The position numbers and the translations under genes were made by a program. Positions 43,234 through 55,724 of a stretch of DNA of 64,000 nucleotides are shown piece after piece. The stretch's first letter is position 1. Every line of letters begins with the position of its first letter. The stretch is taken from assembly GCF_016741935.1 (NCBI RefSeq), contig NZ_JAERRG010000034.1:1-64000 (forward strand), given 5' to 3'. The notes below the pieces were generated by a model that saw only the letters and a list, made by a program, of their open reading frames with translations, was not told the origin of the DNA and searched no databases. This DNA comes from Streptomyces endocoffeicus (GTDB taxonomy: Bacteria > Actinomycetota > Actinomycetes > Streptomycetales > Streptomycetaceae).

Positions 43234-44130
43234 ATGATGCCTCACACTCCCCTGGACGGGATCCACGTACCGCTCATCACACCGTTCACCGCCGACGGGC
43301 GGATCGCCAAGACTGCCCTGGAACGGCTCGCGCACTCCATGCTCGACGCGGGCTCGGCGGGACTGGTGGCGCTCGGAACGACCGGCGAACCAGCGACCTT
43401 GACGCCCCAGGAGAAGACCGCGGTCATCGACGTGTGCGCCCGAGTCTGCCGGGAGCGCCGGGCGGCGCTGACCGTCGGGGCCGGGAGCAACGCCACACTG
43501 CACAGCACAACCGCCCTGGCGGAGCTTTCCCGGTGGCCCGAGGTGACCGGCGCGCTGGTACCCGTCCCCTACTTCACCCGGCCGTCGCCGGAGGGTGTCC
43601 TGGCACACTTCGCCGAGCTGGCCGCCGGTAGCCCGGTTCCGCTGATCGTCTATCACATCCCGTATCGCACCGGACGGCCCCTCGATGCCCGGGCCCTGCG
43701 GGAATTGGGGCGGCTGCCCGGGGTCGCCGGGGTCAAGTACGCAACCGGCGGAATCGACCAGACAGCGGTCCAGCTGCTCGGCGGCCTGCCCGCAGACTTC
43801 GCGGTACTGGCGGGGGACGACGTGTTCGTCTCGCCGCTGCTGGCCCTCGGTGCGGCAGGCGGCATCCTGGCGTCGGCGCACCTGGCCCCGGAGCGGTTCG
43901 TGGACCTGGCCACCGCCTGGCGCAACGGGGACCTCATGCGGGCCCGGGAGCTGGGGCACGCCCTGGCGGCACTGTCGACGGCCGCGTTCGCCGAACCCAA
44001 CCCAACAGTGATCAAGGGGGTGTTGCACGCCCAGGGCCGGATCCCCGCACCGGATGTGCGGCTGCCGCTGCTGCCCGCCGAGCCCACCTCTGTGGATGCG
44101 GCCCTCAAGTGCCTCGCCGACGTGGGCTGA
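43234..44130 (+). CDS. DapA-family (dihydrodipicolinate synthase / N-acetylneuraminate lyase superfamily) aldolase
   Basis: A 298-residue class I aldolase from ATG 43234. GIHVPLITPFTADGRI starts the barrel. Also visible are the dicarboxylate-binding loop GTTGEPATLT (48-57), Tyr140 in LIVYHIPYRTG and the Schiff-base Lys168 in VAGVKYATGG. These residues support a pyruvate-dependent aldolase or lyase. Solitary position next to LysR and away from lysine genes suggests a catabolic or specialised role rather than lysine synthesis. The natural keto-acid partner is unknown. Confidence 0.9.
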   Translation: MMPHTPLDGIHVPLITPFTADGRIAKTALERLAHSMLDAGSAGLVALGTTGEPATLTPQEKTAVIDVCARVCRERRAALTVGAGSNATLHSTTALAELSRWPEVTGALVPVPYFTRPSPEGVLAHFAELAAGSPVPLIVYHIPYRTGRPLDARALRELGRLPGVAGVKYATGGIDQTAVQLLGGLPADFAVLAGDDVFVSPLLALGAAGGILASAHLAPERFVDLATAWRNGDLMRARELGHALAALSTAAFAEPNPTVIKGVLHAQGRIPAPDVRLPLLPAEPTSVDAALKCLADVG

Positions 44131-44323
44131 CGGTGTTGCAGCCCCCAGCGCTTGGATCGACCAGGTAGGGTGCGGCCAGCGTCCCAGCGGTCAGTCCGAG
44201 AGCGGAGGCCAGGCGGGTCAGCAGTAAGTACCGCGCCAGCAGGGCGGCGGTGACGGTGGCGGTCCGGCGCCCACGGCCTTGAGCAGGGTGTGCGACTGGA
44301 ACCGACACGCTGTACCGATCGTC
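44131..44323. other. Intergenic region with a possible transposase scrap
   Basis: On the minus strand TVTAALLARYLLLTRLASAL and GLTAGTLAAPYLVD look like a helical N-terminal piece of a DDE transposase, but this is not firm. No intact gene is present. Confidence 0.25.
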
Positions 44324-44683
44324 ATGCAGAGCATGCCTTCTGTTCTCATTCTTGGTTTCGACCCTCACAAGGTGCCCGGTATGGACGGGGACGCTATGCG
44401 CGCGGTCCTGGACGAGGAACTGGCCCGCTTTGGCGACCATGCCATCGACGCTTCCATGACGCTGATCGCGCCGGACGAGTCAGCCGAGTCCACGGTGGTC
44501 GCGGCGCTTTCCGCACGAGACTGGGACGTCGTCGTCATCGGGGGCGGGATACGCAAGCCCGAACCCCTTGTGACGTTCTTCGAGCAGGTCGTGAACCTGG
44601 TCCGGCGGCATGCACCAGGGGCCTCGATCGCGTTCAACACCAGCGGCGGCGACAGCGTCGAGGCGGCCAGACGGTGGCTGTAA
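44324..44683 (+). CDS. Hypothetical small alpha/beta protein
   Basis: A protein of about 119 residues from ATG 44324, with a second ATG three codons on. Strands alternate with helices: PSVLILGFDPHKVPGMDG, ASMTLIAPDESAESTVVAAL, WDVVVIGGGIRKPEPLVTFF and APGASIAFNTSGGDSVEAAR. The order resembles a flavodoxin- or receiver-like fold, with DVVVIGGGIR after the third strand. No phosphorylation or cofactor motif is certain. Similar stand-alone proteins are common in Streptomyces without known function. Confidence 0.6.
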   Translation: MQSMPSVLILGFDPHKVPGMDGDAMRAVLDEELARFGDHAIDASMTLIAPDESAESTVVAALSARDWDVVVIGGGIRKPEPLVTFFEQVVNLVRRHAPGASIAFNTSGGDSVEAARRWL

Positions 44684-44881
44684 AGCCCAGCCCTGGTACT
44701 GAACCGCCCTGGGCGCCTCAAGTGACGGACACTTAGGGCTCCTGACAAAAGTGGTGGACTTGACCTGGTCAGAGGTCGGTGTCGCGCACGAGGCCACCGG
44801 GTATCGGGACGCAGTCAGCCGCGTAATCGCACGCGAGAAACCCGGCGACGTTGGCGATCATCCCCGGGATACTGATCGCCC
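44684..44881. other. Short intergenic region
   Basis: No gene supported. Confidence 0.35.
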
Positions 44882-45621
44882 ATGGATGAGGTCAAAGTCG
44901 TTGTCGCCCATTCCGAGCGCGCGACCCTGCGCGTCGGCGACGTGTTCCTGAAGCCGATCAAGCACGCATCGACGTCGAGGTCGAGGCGATGTCCCTCGCG
45001 CCGGTCCCGACCCCGGAGGTCCTGTGGCGCAAGCCGCCCGTGCTCGCGATCGCCGCACTCCCGGGGACGACGCTTGGGCGCCTCGGCGGGCCGTCGACCG
45101 GGGCGTCGGCGGCGTGGGCCGCGGCGGGCGCCGCCATCCGGAAGCTGCACGCCGCGCCGCTGCCGCCCCGGCCCGGCCGGGCCGGCCGGAGCATTGTCGC
45201 GCTGGCGGCGGAACTCGACGAGGAGTGCGAGTTGCTCGTGACGAACGGCCTCCTGCCCGCCGACCTGGTCACCCGCAACCGCCAGGTCGCCGAGGCCGCG
45301 CTCCAGCCGTGGACTCCGGCATTCACGCACGGCGACCTGCAGATCGCGCACGTCTTCGTCGACGGCGACGAGGTCACCGGCATCATCGACTGGTCCGAGG
45401 CGGGCCAGGGTGATGCCCTGTACGACCTCGCCACCTTCACGCTCGGACACGAGGAGCACCTCGGCGACGTCATCGCCGGCTATGGCACCGACATCGACCT
45501 CGACGTGATCCGCGCGTGGTGGTCATTGCGAAGCCTGCTGGGGGTTCGCTGGCTGGTCGAGCATGGCTTTGACCCGTTCGCGCCGGGCTGTGAAGTCGAC
45601 GTGCTGAGATCCCGGATGTGA
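44882..45621 (+). pseudogene. Aminoglycoside/choline-kinase-like phosphotransferase, frameshifted
   Basis: The N-terminus MDEVKVVVAHSERATLRVGD VFLK starts in one frame at 44882. Near 44950 one base is missing, and the protein continues in another frame with ADQARIDVEVEAMSLAPVPT, PALPG-type linker sequence and the kinase core FTHGDLQIAHVFVDGDEVTG, then IIDWSEAGQGDALYDLATFT. HGD supplies the catalytic Asp and IIDW the metal-binding Asp. The usual metal-binding Asn after HGD is His here. Restored length would be 246 residues. An ATG at 44989 allows a shorter product without the nucleotide-binding start. This is APH fold, but resistance cannot be inferred. Confidence 0.75.
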
Positions 45622-45654
45622 GGCTGCGGGCCCGACTGCTACGAATGCGTGTCG

Positions 45655-46476
45655 ACGCATCGACGCGTGGTGGATGTCGTCGCGGATCTCCCAGCGGATA
45701 CGCAGGCGGCGGAACCAGTGCAGCAGCACGATCGCTCCTTCCACGACCCAGCGGTACACGCCCAGGCCGGAGCCGTGCCCGGTGCCGCGCCGGGCGAGGT
45801 GCGGGGTGATCTCGAACCGGCGGACCTTGTCCCGGTAGACCTCGTGGTCATAGCCGCGGTCGGGCTACAGATCCCTGGGGCGGCGCAGTGGCTGGCCGCG
45901 CTTGCCGCGGATGTGCGGGACGGCCCGGATCAGCGGGATCAGTTGGGTGACGTCGTTGCGGTTGCCGCCGGTGGTGATTGCCGAGAGCGGGATGCCGTGC
46001 GCCTTGACGATCAGGTGGTGCTAGCTGTCGGCCTTGCCCCGGTCCACCGGGGACGGACCGGTGGCCGGCCCGCCCTTCATCGCGCGGATGTGGCTGGAGT
46101 CGACCGCTGCACGGGAGAAGTCCAGCAGGTCTGCGGCCCGCAGCTCGGACAGCAGCAGCTCGTGCAGGCGCTGCCAGACCCCGGCCTCGTTCCAGTCCTG
46201 CAGCCGTCGCCAACAGGTCATCCCCGAGCCGAAGCCCAGCTCCTGGGGCAGAAACTCCCAGCGGATCCCGGTGTACAGAACGAACAGGATCCCGCACAGC
46301 ACCCTGCGACTATCCAGACGCTTACGATCTGGACGCCGCGGATTACGCGGGATGACCGGCAGCAGCGACTCGATCCGCGCCCACAACTCGTCATCGATCT
46401 CCCACGGTCTGGCAGCGGTCTTCCTCGTCTCGACTGGCTCGCACCCCCTTCGGCCAGCATCAGCCAGAACTGACAC
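45655..46476 (-). pseudogene. IS5-family transposase with two nonsense codons
   Basis: From 46476 the protein reads WEIDDELWARIESLLPVIPR, FVLYTGIRWEFLPQELGFGS, WRRLQDWNEAGVWQRLHELL and FSRAAVDSSHIRAMKGGPAT, with the first catalytic Asp in VDSSHIRA. A TAG at 46021-46023 interrupts before HHLIVKAHGIPLSAITTGGN, and a second TAG at 45865-45867 precedes DRGYDHEVYRDK (second Asp region). It ends with VYRWVVEGAIVLLHWFRRLR IRWEIRDDIH. All parts are in one frame. Only point mutations have killed it, so the decay is recent. Confidence 0.88.
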
Positions 46477-46589
46477 ACCGTCATTCCCGGAGATCCAGAA
46501 ACCTCCTTTCGTCAGGAGTCGTTAGGCCGTGTCCTATGTGGTGAGGCGGACGTTGACCCGGTACGGGGCGGGGAACATGGAGCTGGATC

Positions 46590-46798
46590 GTGCCGGACGG
46601 CTTGTGGGAGATCGCCGAGCCGCTGATCCCGGAGCAACGGGTACGGCCGCAGGGCGGCGGAACGGCCAACGCCCCTGATGTGGGGCCGCCTGCACGAAAC
46701 CGTGCTGCGCCGGCTGGACGACGCCGGCCTGATCGACGTCACCCGCGTCGTCCTCGACACCGCCCGGAAAGGAGCGGTATTCGCCCGTCAGGCGTGAT
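46590..46798 (+). pseudogene. IS5-family transposase, internally deleted remnant
   Basis: The first part reads LWEIAEPLIPEQRVRPQGGG TANAPD, the N-terminus of a different IS5-group (DUF4096) transposase. About 60 residues are then missing. Another frame continues WGRLHETVLRRLDDAGLIDV and TRVVLDTARKG, the block before the first Asp. It then ends. It is a short scar of an element unlike the one at 45655. Confidence 0.65.
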
Positions 46799-46827
46799 CG
46801 TTACGACGGTGTGCTCGCCGGGGAACG

Positions 46828-47526
46828 ATGGCGGTAAAGTCCTCAAAGTCGGCGGCTGGCATCCCAAAGCTGGAAACACATGCGGAATTCCACAGGGCCG
46901 CCGCAGGATCCGCAGGTACCGGGGCGGCCCGTCAGCCGGAGCACACCGGCAGGGTGGACATGTGCGGGCGGGACGCAGAAGCCCGCAGGGCCCCGGTGCG
47001 CGACGCGCGACCGCCCGACGCCGGGCGACTCGTGCTGATCGGCATGAGCCTCGGCGGCTACCTCGCCCCGAGGGCGGCCGCCTTCGAGCACCGCATCGCC
47101 GCGTGCGTGGCGTACGACGGCGTCTACGACTTCCACGCGGTCCTCGCCGCGACCGCCGGCCGTGCCGTGTCGACGCCCGGCGGCATGGAGGCGTTGATGG
47201 CGCGGAACACCATGGTGCGATGGGTGGTGCGCAACGGCCGGTGGACCTTCGGTGTGTCCGATGTCGACGTCCTGGTCAGGGCAGCCGAGGCGTACACCAT
47301 GGCGGGGATCGCCGGCCACATCACCTGCCCGACACTCGTACTCGAAGCCGAGAACGACCAGTTCTTCCAAGGGCAGCCGCAGCGTCTGTTCGACGAGCTG
47401 ACCTGCCAGAAGGAGCTGATCTCCTTCCGTGAGGACGAAGGCGCGGGCGAGCACTGCCATGAGGGCGCGCTCTCCCTGTTCCACCAGCGCACCTTCGACT
47501 GGCTCGACACCCTGCTCGCCGGCTGA
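46828..47526 (+). pseudogene. Alpha/beta-hydrolase, N-terminally replaced
   Basis: The open frame has 232 residues, but only the part from about 47028 is recognisable: RLVLIGMSLGGYLAPRAAAF (GxSxG nucleophile elbow), HRIAACVAYDGVYDFHAVL, CPTLVLEAENDQFFQGQPQR (catalytic Asp region) and DEGAGEHCHEGALSLFHQRT (catalytic His). This is the C-terminal two thirds of a family of about 390 residues related to 2,6-dihydroxypseudooxynicotine hydrolase. The first 65 residues do not fit, and the cap domain is missing. Probably inactive. Confidence 0.65.
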
Positions 47527-47939
47527 CCCCCACACCGCGGTGCGGTTCATACACGGCCACGGCGTCCACCGGGTGCGGGGGCGGGGCGAGGACACGCGGC
47601 GACTGGTGTCCACCGCGCGGGCGCTGGAGGCGGCGGGCGCGTTCGCCGTGCTGATCGACAGGACGTGGCGGCGGGGCGGTGTGGGCCGGTGGTGCCGCCG
47701 TCGACATCCGCGGCACCATCACCCTCACGCGGGCGGCCAGTCGCGCGAGTACGGGACCCGCAGGGCGGCAGCCGGGACGGGGGCCTGGTCGGCCCCGGCG
47801 TGAAGGCGGCCGTCGCGCAGGACGACGGCGCCGCTGCCGAGCATGGTGGTGACCAGTTCACCGGCGAGCACCTGCGGGGTCCGGTCCGGGCAGCCATGCA
47901 CGCACGGGTCGCCACACGGGCCCCGGTGGCGGGCACACA
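47527..47939. other. Decayed region with an unassigned tail
   Basis: On the minus strand a frame from about 47905 down to the stop at 47725 reads DPCVHGCPDRTPQVLAGELV, TTMLGSGAVVLRDGRLHAGA and APVPAALRVPYSRDWPPA. It looks like the real C-terminus of a protein, but I do not recognise the family. The rest has no supported gene. Confidence 0.35.
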
Positions 47940-48344
47940 GTGACCGTCACCGCCAAGGATCCCGCCAAAGCCGCGCGACTCGCCGGCGAGCTGGGCGCGC
48001 ACGCCAGGAACCCGCCCACCAACACCGCCACCGGATACGGCGACGGCATGACCGTGAGTCGTGTCCCGGCCTCGCCCACCTACAGCGCCCTGGTCAACGC
48101 GGCCTCCAGCAGCTGCCTGGAGATCTACGGCTGCGGCACGGCCGCGGGCTCGGCCTGGGAGGTCCGGACCTGCGACGGCGCCAACAACCAGCAGTTCGCC
48201 CGCGCCTCCAACAGCGAACTCCAGGTCTGCACAGGCTTGCTCACCATGTGCCTCGACTCCAACGGCGCGACGAGTCCGGGCTCCGCTGTGGTGATCGAGA
48301 ACTGCACCGCCGCATCGGTATCGAGCAGGCGCTGTTCCGTGTGA
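47940..48344 (+). pseudogene. Ricin-type (CBM13) lectin domain fragment
   Basis: Within a 134-residue frame, SALVNAASSSCLEIYGCGTA, AGSAWEVRTCDGANNQQFAR, SNSELQVCTGLLTMCLDSNG and GSAVVIENCTA form about one and a half beta-trefoil units with the paired cysteines and the NQQF (Q-x-W-like) motif of CBM13. Such domains bind carbohydrate in secreted Streptomyces enzymes. No signal peptide or catalytic part is attached. The C-terminus is cut at about 48315. Confidence 0.6.
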
Positions 48345-48566
48345 TCGCCTCACTGATGCCTGGGGCCCGCGCGGTACTGCGGCAGACCATCGACCTGGGC
48401 GGCACCACGCCGTTCGGAAATCCAGCAGTACTTCGCCACCCCATCCGACCACCCCGATCGCTGCGGCCAAGATGGGCGGAACCCTGGTCAGCGTCCGGGC
48501 GGTACAGCGCCGCGTCGCCCTGGCCGGCGCGTCCCGGCTGCTCCAGCGGGACGAGCGGACACGGCT
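48345..48566. other. Intergenic, no supported gene
   Basis: A plus-strand stretch reads RRIGIEQALFRVIASLMPGA and could be a fragment of a coding sequence, but no family was recognised. Confidence 0.25.
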
Positions 48567-49193
48567 CTACCACATCGACCGGCGGCAGTACTCATCCGGA
48601 TGGCTGACAGTAGTGTGCGTGGCGCGGTACTTCCCGGGAGGCATACCAACCGCCTTGCGGAAGAGGCGGCTGAAGTCGTCGGGACGGGGAAACCCCCACC
48701 GGGCGCCTATGGCGTGAACGGGCACATCCTGCTTGGCCGGATCGGCCAGGTCCTTGCAGCAGTGGCTGATACGTCGGCGCCGGATGAAGTCGGTCACGGT
48801 AGTTCCCTGTTCCTGGAAGATACGTTGCAGGTACCGCAGGGAGATCTGGTGCGCGGAGGCGATCGTGGCCGGTGACAGGGGATAGCCGAGGTGCTTCTCG
48901 ATGAAGGCGCTGATCCGTAGGAAGAGCAGGCTCGGTCGGGTGGCAGACGCTGCCGCCGGTGCGCCGTCGAGGTGCTGAGACAGTACGGCGGTGACCAGAT
49001 CGATGCCGATACCTCCCAGCTGGACTAGACCGAACGGCGCGTAGGTGGCGTGTGCCTCGGCAGCACCAGTCAAGAACTGGGCGAGCAACCGGCTCATACC
49101 GTTGTCGGCAGGAAGCGGCACCGCGAGGAGACGGCCTACGCGGTGGGCCGGTAACGGCAACAGTCTTTGGGGGAACTGGAATGCCAGGCTGTC
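48567..49193 (-). pseudogene. AraC-family regulator, 5'-truncated
   Basis: From about 49193 the minus strand reads LAFQFPQRLLPLPAHRVGRL, then ADNGMSRLLAQFLTGAAEAH and the double HTH: ISAFIEKHLGYPLSPATIAS, AHQISLRYLQRIFQEQGTTV, TDFIRRRRI and ARWGFPRPDDFSRLFRKAVG MPPGKYR. This is the C-terminal 190 residues of an AraC/NimR-like activator. About 110 residues of the sensor domain are missing. On the other side of the break, a LuxR fragment lacks its own 5' part, so one deletion probably removed both starts. Confidence 0.78.
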
Positions 49194-49206
49194 GGCCCTG
49201 CGCACA

Positions 49207-49368
49207 GCCGTAGGCCGCACGAACCAGGAGATCGGCAATGAGTTGTTCCTGTCGCTGTCGACGGTGAAGACGTACCTGGCACGCATCCAGGCCAAGCTCA
49301 ACGCCCGCAACCGGGTCGAGATAGCGGCCTGGGCCTGGGAACACGGAGCAGTCCGCGGGAGCCGATGA
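49207..49368 (+). pseudogene. LuxR-type HTH remnant
   Basis: GRTNQEIGNELFLSLSTVKT and YLARIQAKLNARNRVEIAAW AWEHG form the C-terminal GerE HTH of a NarL-type response regulator ending at a normal stop. The receiver domain is absent. It is head to head with the truncated AraC gene. Confidence 0.7.
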
Positions 49369-49627
49369 GACAGCCAGCGGCCAGGGCACGGTGGGCTTGA
49401 GGGGCAAGGGCCCGCTCCAGTACTCCGGTTGCAGTTTGAAATTTTCGCTGGTCGGGTGCCTGTTTCTGAGTGTAGCGAGCTGATGCGTCATCATGTGGGC
49501 CGAAGTTCGTGACCGGCGGTGTGTCGCTTGGCAAGGTGCCATGAGTCTTCGGATTTCAGCCACAGCACGGGGCGCGAGGGCTGATCCGGTTCTGCGGCCC
49601 CCCTTTCCGTTCCAGCCATGCCAGGCG
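49369..49627. other. Intergenic, no supported gene
   Basis: A runaway extension of the frameshifted WD40 frame crosses this stretch, but no product is recognisable. There is an AT-richer stretch near 49434-49480. Confidence 0.35.
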
Positions 49628-53430
<3,803 letters not shown>

Positions 53431-53749
53431 CGACAGCACCCCCAACTGCCCGCCCGTCCCCCGTGGACGCGGCGCCGATCGCCCGCACGCTACGACGCCT
53501 GTGACAGGAGGGCAAACCACAGGCGCCTTCTTTGGCCACCGTCGCAGAGCCGGAAGCGTGACCTGCAATGGCGCCATTGATCAGGGCGGCAGAGGTGGCT
53601 GCCCATTTCATTCCCGGCCCGCTGAACTCGATGACGTAAAGCCTCGCAGCGAGCAGCGCGGCGACCGCCGGGCCGGTTCGACGCCGAGTCGACCGGCCCG
53701 GCACCGCGCACGCTCGGGGCAATCGGAACCACGGCAAAGGAACAGCACT
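53431..53749. other. Upstream region of two divergent genes
   Basis: No gene supported. It should hold the promoters of the STAND gene and the secreted protein gene. No clear operator was found. Confidence 0.3.
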
Positions 53750-54120
53750 GTGACTTCACGTGCGACGCGGGCCAGGTTGATCGGATGCTCGATCGGCGCG
53801 TTGACCGCCGCAACCTTGGCGCTGAGCGCCTCCCCGGCCTCCGCAAGCGGTACCTACAGCGGTCGAGCCTACGTCCACGGTGCCGGTGCCTTCTCGAACG
53901 ACTGGGACGACGAAGGCATCCTGTCGACGGGCACCAACACGGCCTCCAACGCCACCTGCCTGTGGCAGAAGATCCTGTGGGCGAACGGCAACCTCACCTC
54001 CGCCTCGAACATCGACGGCGTCTTGGTGGGACCCGGCGGACCAGGCCATTGCCGCACAGCCGGCCGCTGGCCAGTCCACGCCCGGCCAGGATCGCCTCAG
54101 CAGTGTGGGAAGGCGCCGGG
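53750..54120 (+). pseudogene. Secreted protein with peptidoglycan-binding-like domain, decayed
   Basis: GTG 53750 follows AAAGGA. The N-terminus TSRATRARLIGCSIGALTAA and TLALSASPASA is a clear Sec/Tat-type signal peptide with Ala-x-Ala cleavage. The mature part begins GTYSGRAYVHGAGAFSNDWD and reads NATCLWQKILWANGNLTSAS NIDGV, like the start of PG_binding_1 in small secreted Streptomyces proteins. After IDGV the frame changes (DPADQAIAAQPAAGQSTPGQ in another frame), so the domain is broken. Function would be cell-wall association. Confidence 0.6.
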
Positions 54121-54910
54121 GTGGGAGGCCGGCGTGCGGCTTACGCCCTGGCCCGGCCGCGGTTCTGGAGCGGCCATCGCGGCCCCGCTGCCGGGTCCCG
54201 GCACCATACGTACTGCCGCTCGGGTTCCACGGTCCTGCCGGAGTCGTACAGGGTCGGCTGCCCCTCGGTCAGCCACCAGTCCCAGACGGGCTCCAGTTCG
54301 TCGGCCAGGCGCTGCGGCCCGCTCTGGAACGCGACGGCCTGCCCGTCGGGGAGTGTGGTGAGCGTGGCCCAGGAGGCGACGCCGTCGTGGATTCACACGT
54401 TCACCCCGTCGTCGTCCACGCCCGTGCTGATCTGCACGTCGGGGAGGTGGATGCGCAGGGCGAACAGCAAGTGCGCATTGTCCCTCAGCGGGCGCAGATC
54501 CCGTGCGAAGGGGCGTTCGTCGTCGGCGGGGCCGGTACCGCGCACGTGCAGCCAGCCGCTCGCGGGCGGTGCGCCGCGGGCGGGCATGAATGTGGCCAGC
54601 CCCCGCATCCACCCCACAGCCGAGCGGTGGTCCTCGGTGACGGTCAGCGCGACGTGCCCCAGCCGCCCCCACGGGGTGACGATCCTCCCGCCCGGCCGCG
54701 TCTGCTCCAGCCACGCCCAGGGGACCTGATCGACGGCATAGACGGAGATCGCCCGGTCGTACGGCGCGTCGGGCGGCCAGCCGTCGGCGCCGTCGGCGGC
54801 CACGACCGCCGTGTCGGTGTCGGCCGCGTCGAGGTGTTCCTTGGCCTGCCGACCCAGTTCGTCCGTCCACCTCGACGCTGACCACGCATCCAGGGCCCGG
54901 GCGCCAGCCC
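54120..54910 (-). pseudogene. Protein-L-isoaspartate-methyltransferase-like gene, frameshifted with nonsense codon
   Basis: The SAM-binding start VVSVEVD lies near 54885. A 4-base duplication (GACG GACG) throws the frame, which continues correctly as ELGRQAKEHLDAADTDTAVV and ADGADGWPPDAPYDRAISVY, AVDQVPWAWLEQTRPGGRIV and TPWGRLGHVALTV. A TGA at 54393-54395 stands where Trp is expected (NV-W-IHDGVASWATLTTLPDG), and the tail ends with PVWDWWLTEGQPTLYDSGRT. The first part of the enzyme is also missing. It is the FxLD-type actinobacterial isoaspartyl/C-methyltransferase group by pattern. Not functional. Confidence 0.72.
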
Positions 54911-54929
54911 CACAGGATCGGCTGTCCGC

Positions 54930-54935
54930 TATGAT
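54930..54935 (+). promoter_or_regulatory. -10 promoter element for a leaderless transcript
   Basis: TATGAT is a near-consensus -10 hexamer standing alone in GC-rich DNA, and ends six bases before ATG 54942. The expected transcription start therefore falls on or next to that ATG. No good -35 is seen at the usual distance. Confidence 0.55.
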
Positions 54936-54941
54936 CAAGCC

Positions 54942-54980
54942 ATGTGCTGCTGTGCTCCCATGACTACAACCGCCGCTTAG
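54942..54980 (+). CDS. Leaderless polycysteine micro-ORF (MCCCAPMTTTAA)
   Basis: ATG TGC TGC TGT GCT CCC ATG ACT ACA ACC GCC GCT TAG encodes a 12-residue peptide with three consecutive Cys codons directly after the start. The promoter -10 lies six bases upstream, so the mRNA would begin at this ATG. In mycobacteria, leaderless polycysteine micro-ORFs act as cysteine-responsive attenuators of the following genes: ribosomes stall on Cys codons when Cys is scarce, which changes downstream structure or coupling. Three perfect hairpins follow immediately and the next gene is a P-loop kinase. The role here is inferred from that precedent. Confidence 0.6.
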   Translation: MCCCAPMTTTAA

Positions 54981-55034
54981 CGGCGGTACCGCGGTTGCTG
55001 TAACCGCGGCCATTGCCTGCCCCCCGCGGGGCAG
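54970..55034 (+). promoter_or_regulatory. Three tandem perfect hairpins (attenuator candidate)
   Basis: Hairpin 1: CCGCCGC-TTA-GCGGCGG (54970-54986), spanning the micro-ORF stop. Hairpin 2: CCGCGGTT-GCTGT-AACCGCGG (54989-55009). Hairpin 3: CTGCCCC-CCGC-GGGGCAG (55017-55034). All stems are perfectly paired. A ribosome on the micro-ORF would cover the first stem. The region is well placed for translation-dependent attenuation of the gene at 55122. Confidence 0.6.
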
Positions 55035-55121
55035 TGCCAGGACGTACCGCCGGATCAGTGTCCTGCCGGCAGTCACTCGTATTCCTGTGATGCCGGGTCG
55101 TCCTGCCTGATCAGGGAAGTC

Positions 55122-55724
55122 ATGTCTCAGTCGCAGCGTTTCGATTCACAGCACCCGCATGCAGCCGGACCCAGCTCTACGCAGCACCCGCGTGCCGCCA
55201 CCCTGCTCCTGATGGTCGGGCTCCCCGGGGCTGGGAAAACCACCCGTGCCAAAGAGCTCGCCGCAACCCACCGGGCGCTGCGGCTGACCCCAGATCACTG
55301 GATGATCCCGCTGTTCGGCGATTCGATGGCCGACGGCAAGCGCTGGGTGCTCGAAGGGCGGCTCATCTCGGTCGCCCTACAGGCGCTGCGGCTGGGGACC
55401 AGCGTCGTACTCGACTACGGGCTCTGGAGCCGCGATGAACGGTCGGCACTGCGCTGGCTTGCCCGGTCGGTCGGGGCATCATGCCAGGTGGTCTACCTGC
55501 CCGTGGACAAGGACGTCCAGCTCGCCCGCATCGCGCACCGCCAGGAAACAACACCGCATCAGACGTTCCCGATGAGCGAGGCCGACCTGGATACCTGGCG
55601 GGAGCAGTTCCAGGTGCCTGACGCCGCCGAACTCGACGGCGGCGAGATTCCCACCCCACCGGCGGGCTGGCCGAGCTGGCCGGAGTGGGCGGTAGACAAA
55701 TGGCCCTCGTGCACCGACATCTGA
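55122..55724 (+). CDS. P-loop kinase/ATPase (AAA_33, zeta-toxin-like fold)
   Basis: A 200-residue protein with AGGGAAG before the ATG. Walker A is LMVGLPGAGKTTRAKEL (Gly33-Thr40). The fold then shows LTPDHWMIPLFGDS, GTSVVLDYGLWSRDERSALR with the acidic second-strand motif, and a lid helix with QLARIAHRQETTPHQTFPMS. AAA_33 kinases phosphorylate small molecules or nucleic-acid ends. The conserved Asp in LDYG is the likely general base. The gene is preceded by the polycysteine micro-ORF and hairpins, which suggests attenuation control. The substrate is unknown. Confidence 0.85.
   Translation: MSQSQRFDSQHPHAAGPSSTQHPRAATLLLMVGLPGAGKTTRAKELAATHRALRLTPDHWMIPLFGDSMADGKRWVLEGRLISVALQALRLGTSVVLDYGLWSRDERSALRWLARSVGASCQVVYLPVDKDVQLARIAHRQETTPHQTFPMSEADLDTWREQFQVPDAAELDGGEIPTPPAGWPSWPEWAVDKWPSCTDI

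Noticed and set aside
46500..46580. Possible composite transposon formed by the two IS5 remnants
   Set aside because: The two IS5 transposases belong to different subgroups and lie directly next to each other without cargo, so they are independent insertions.
47540..47680. Possible PanB (ketopantoate hydroxymethyltransferase) fragment from RALEAAGAFAVLID
   Set aside because: Only one short motif matches, and flanking residues do not. Too weak to call.
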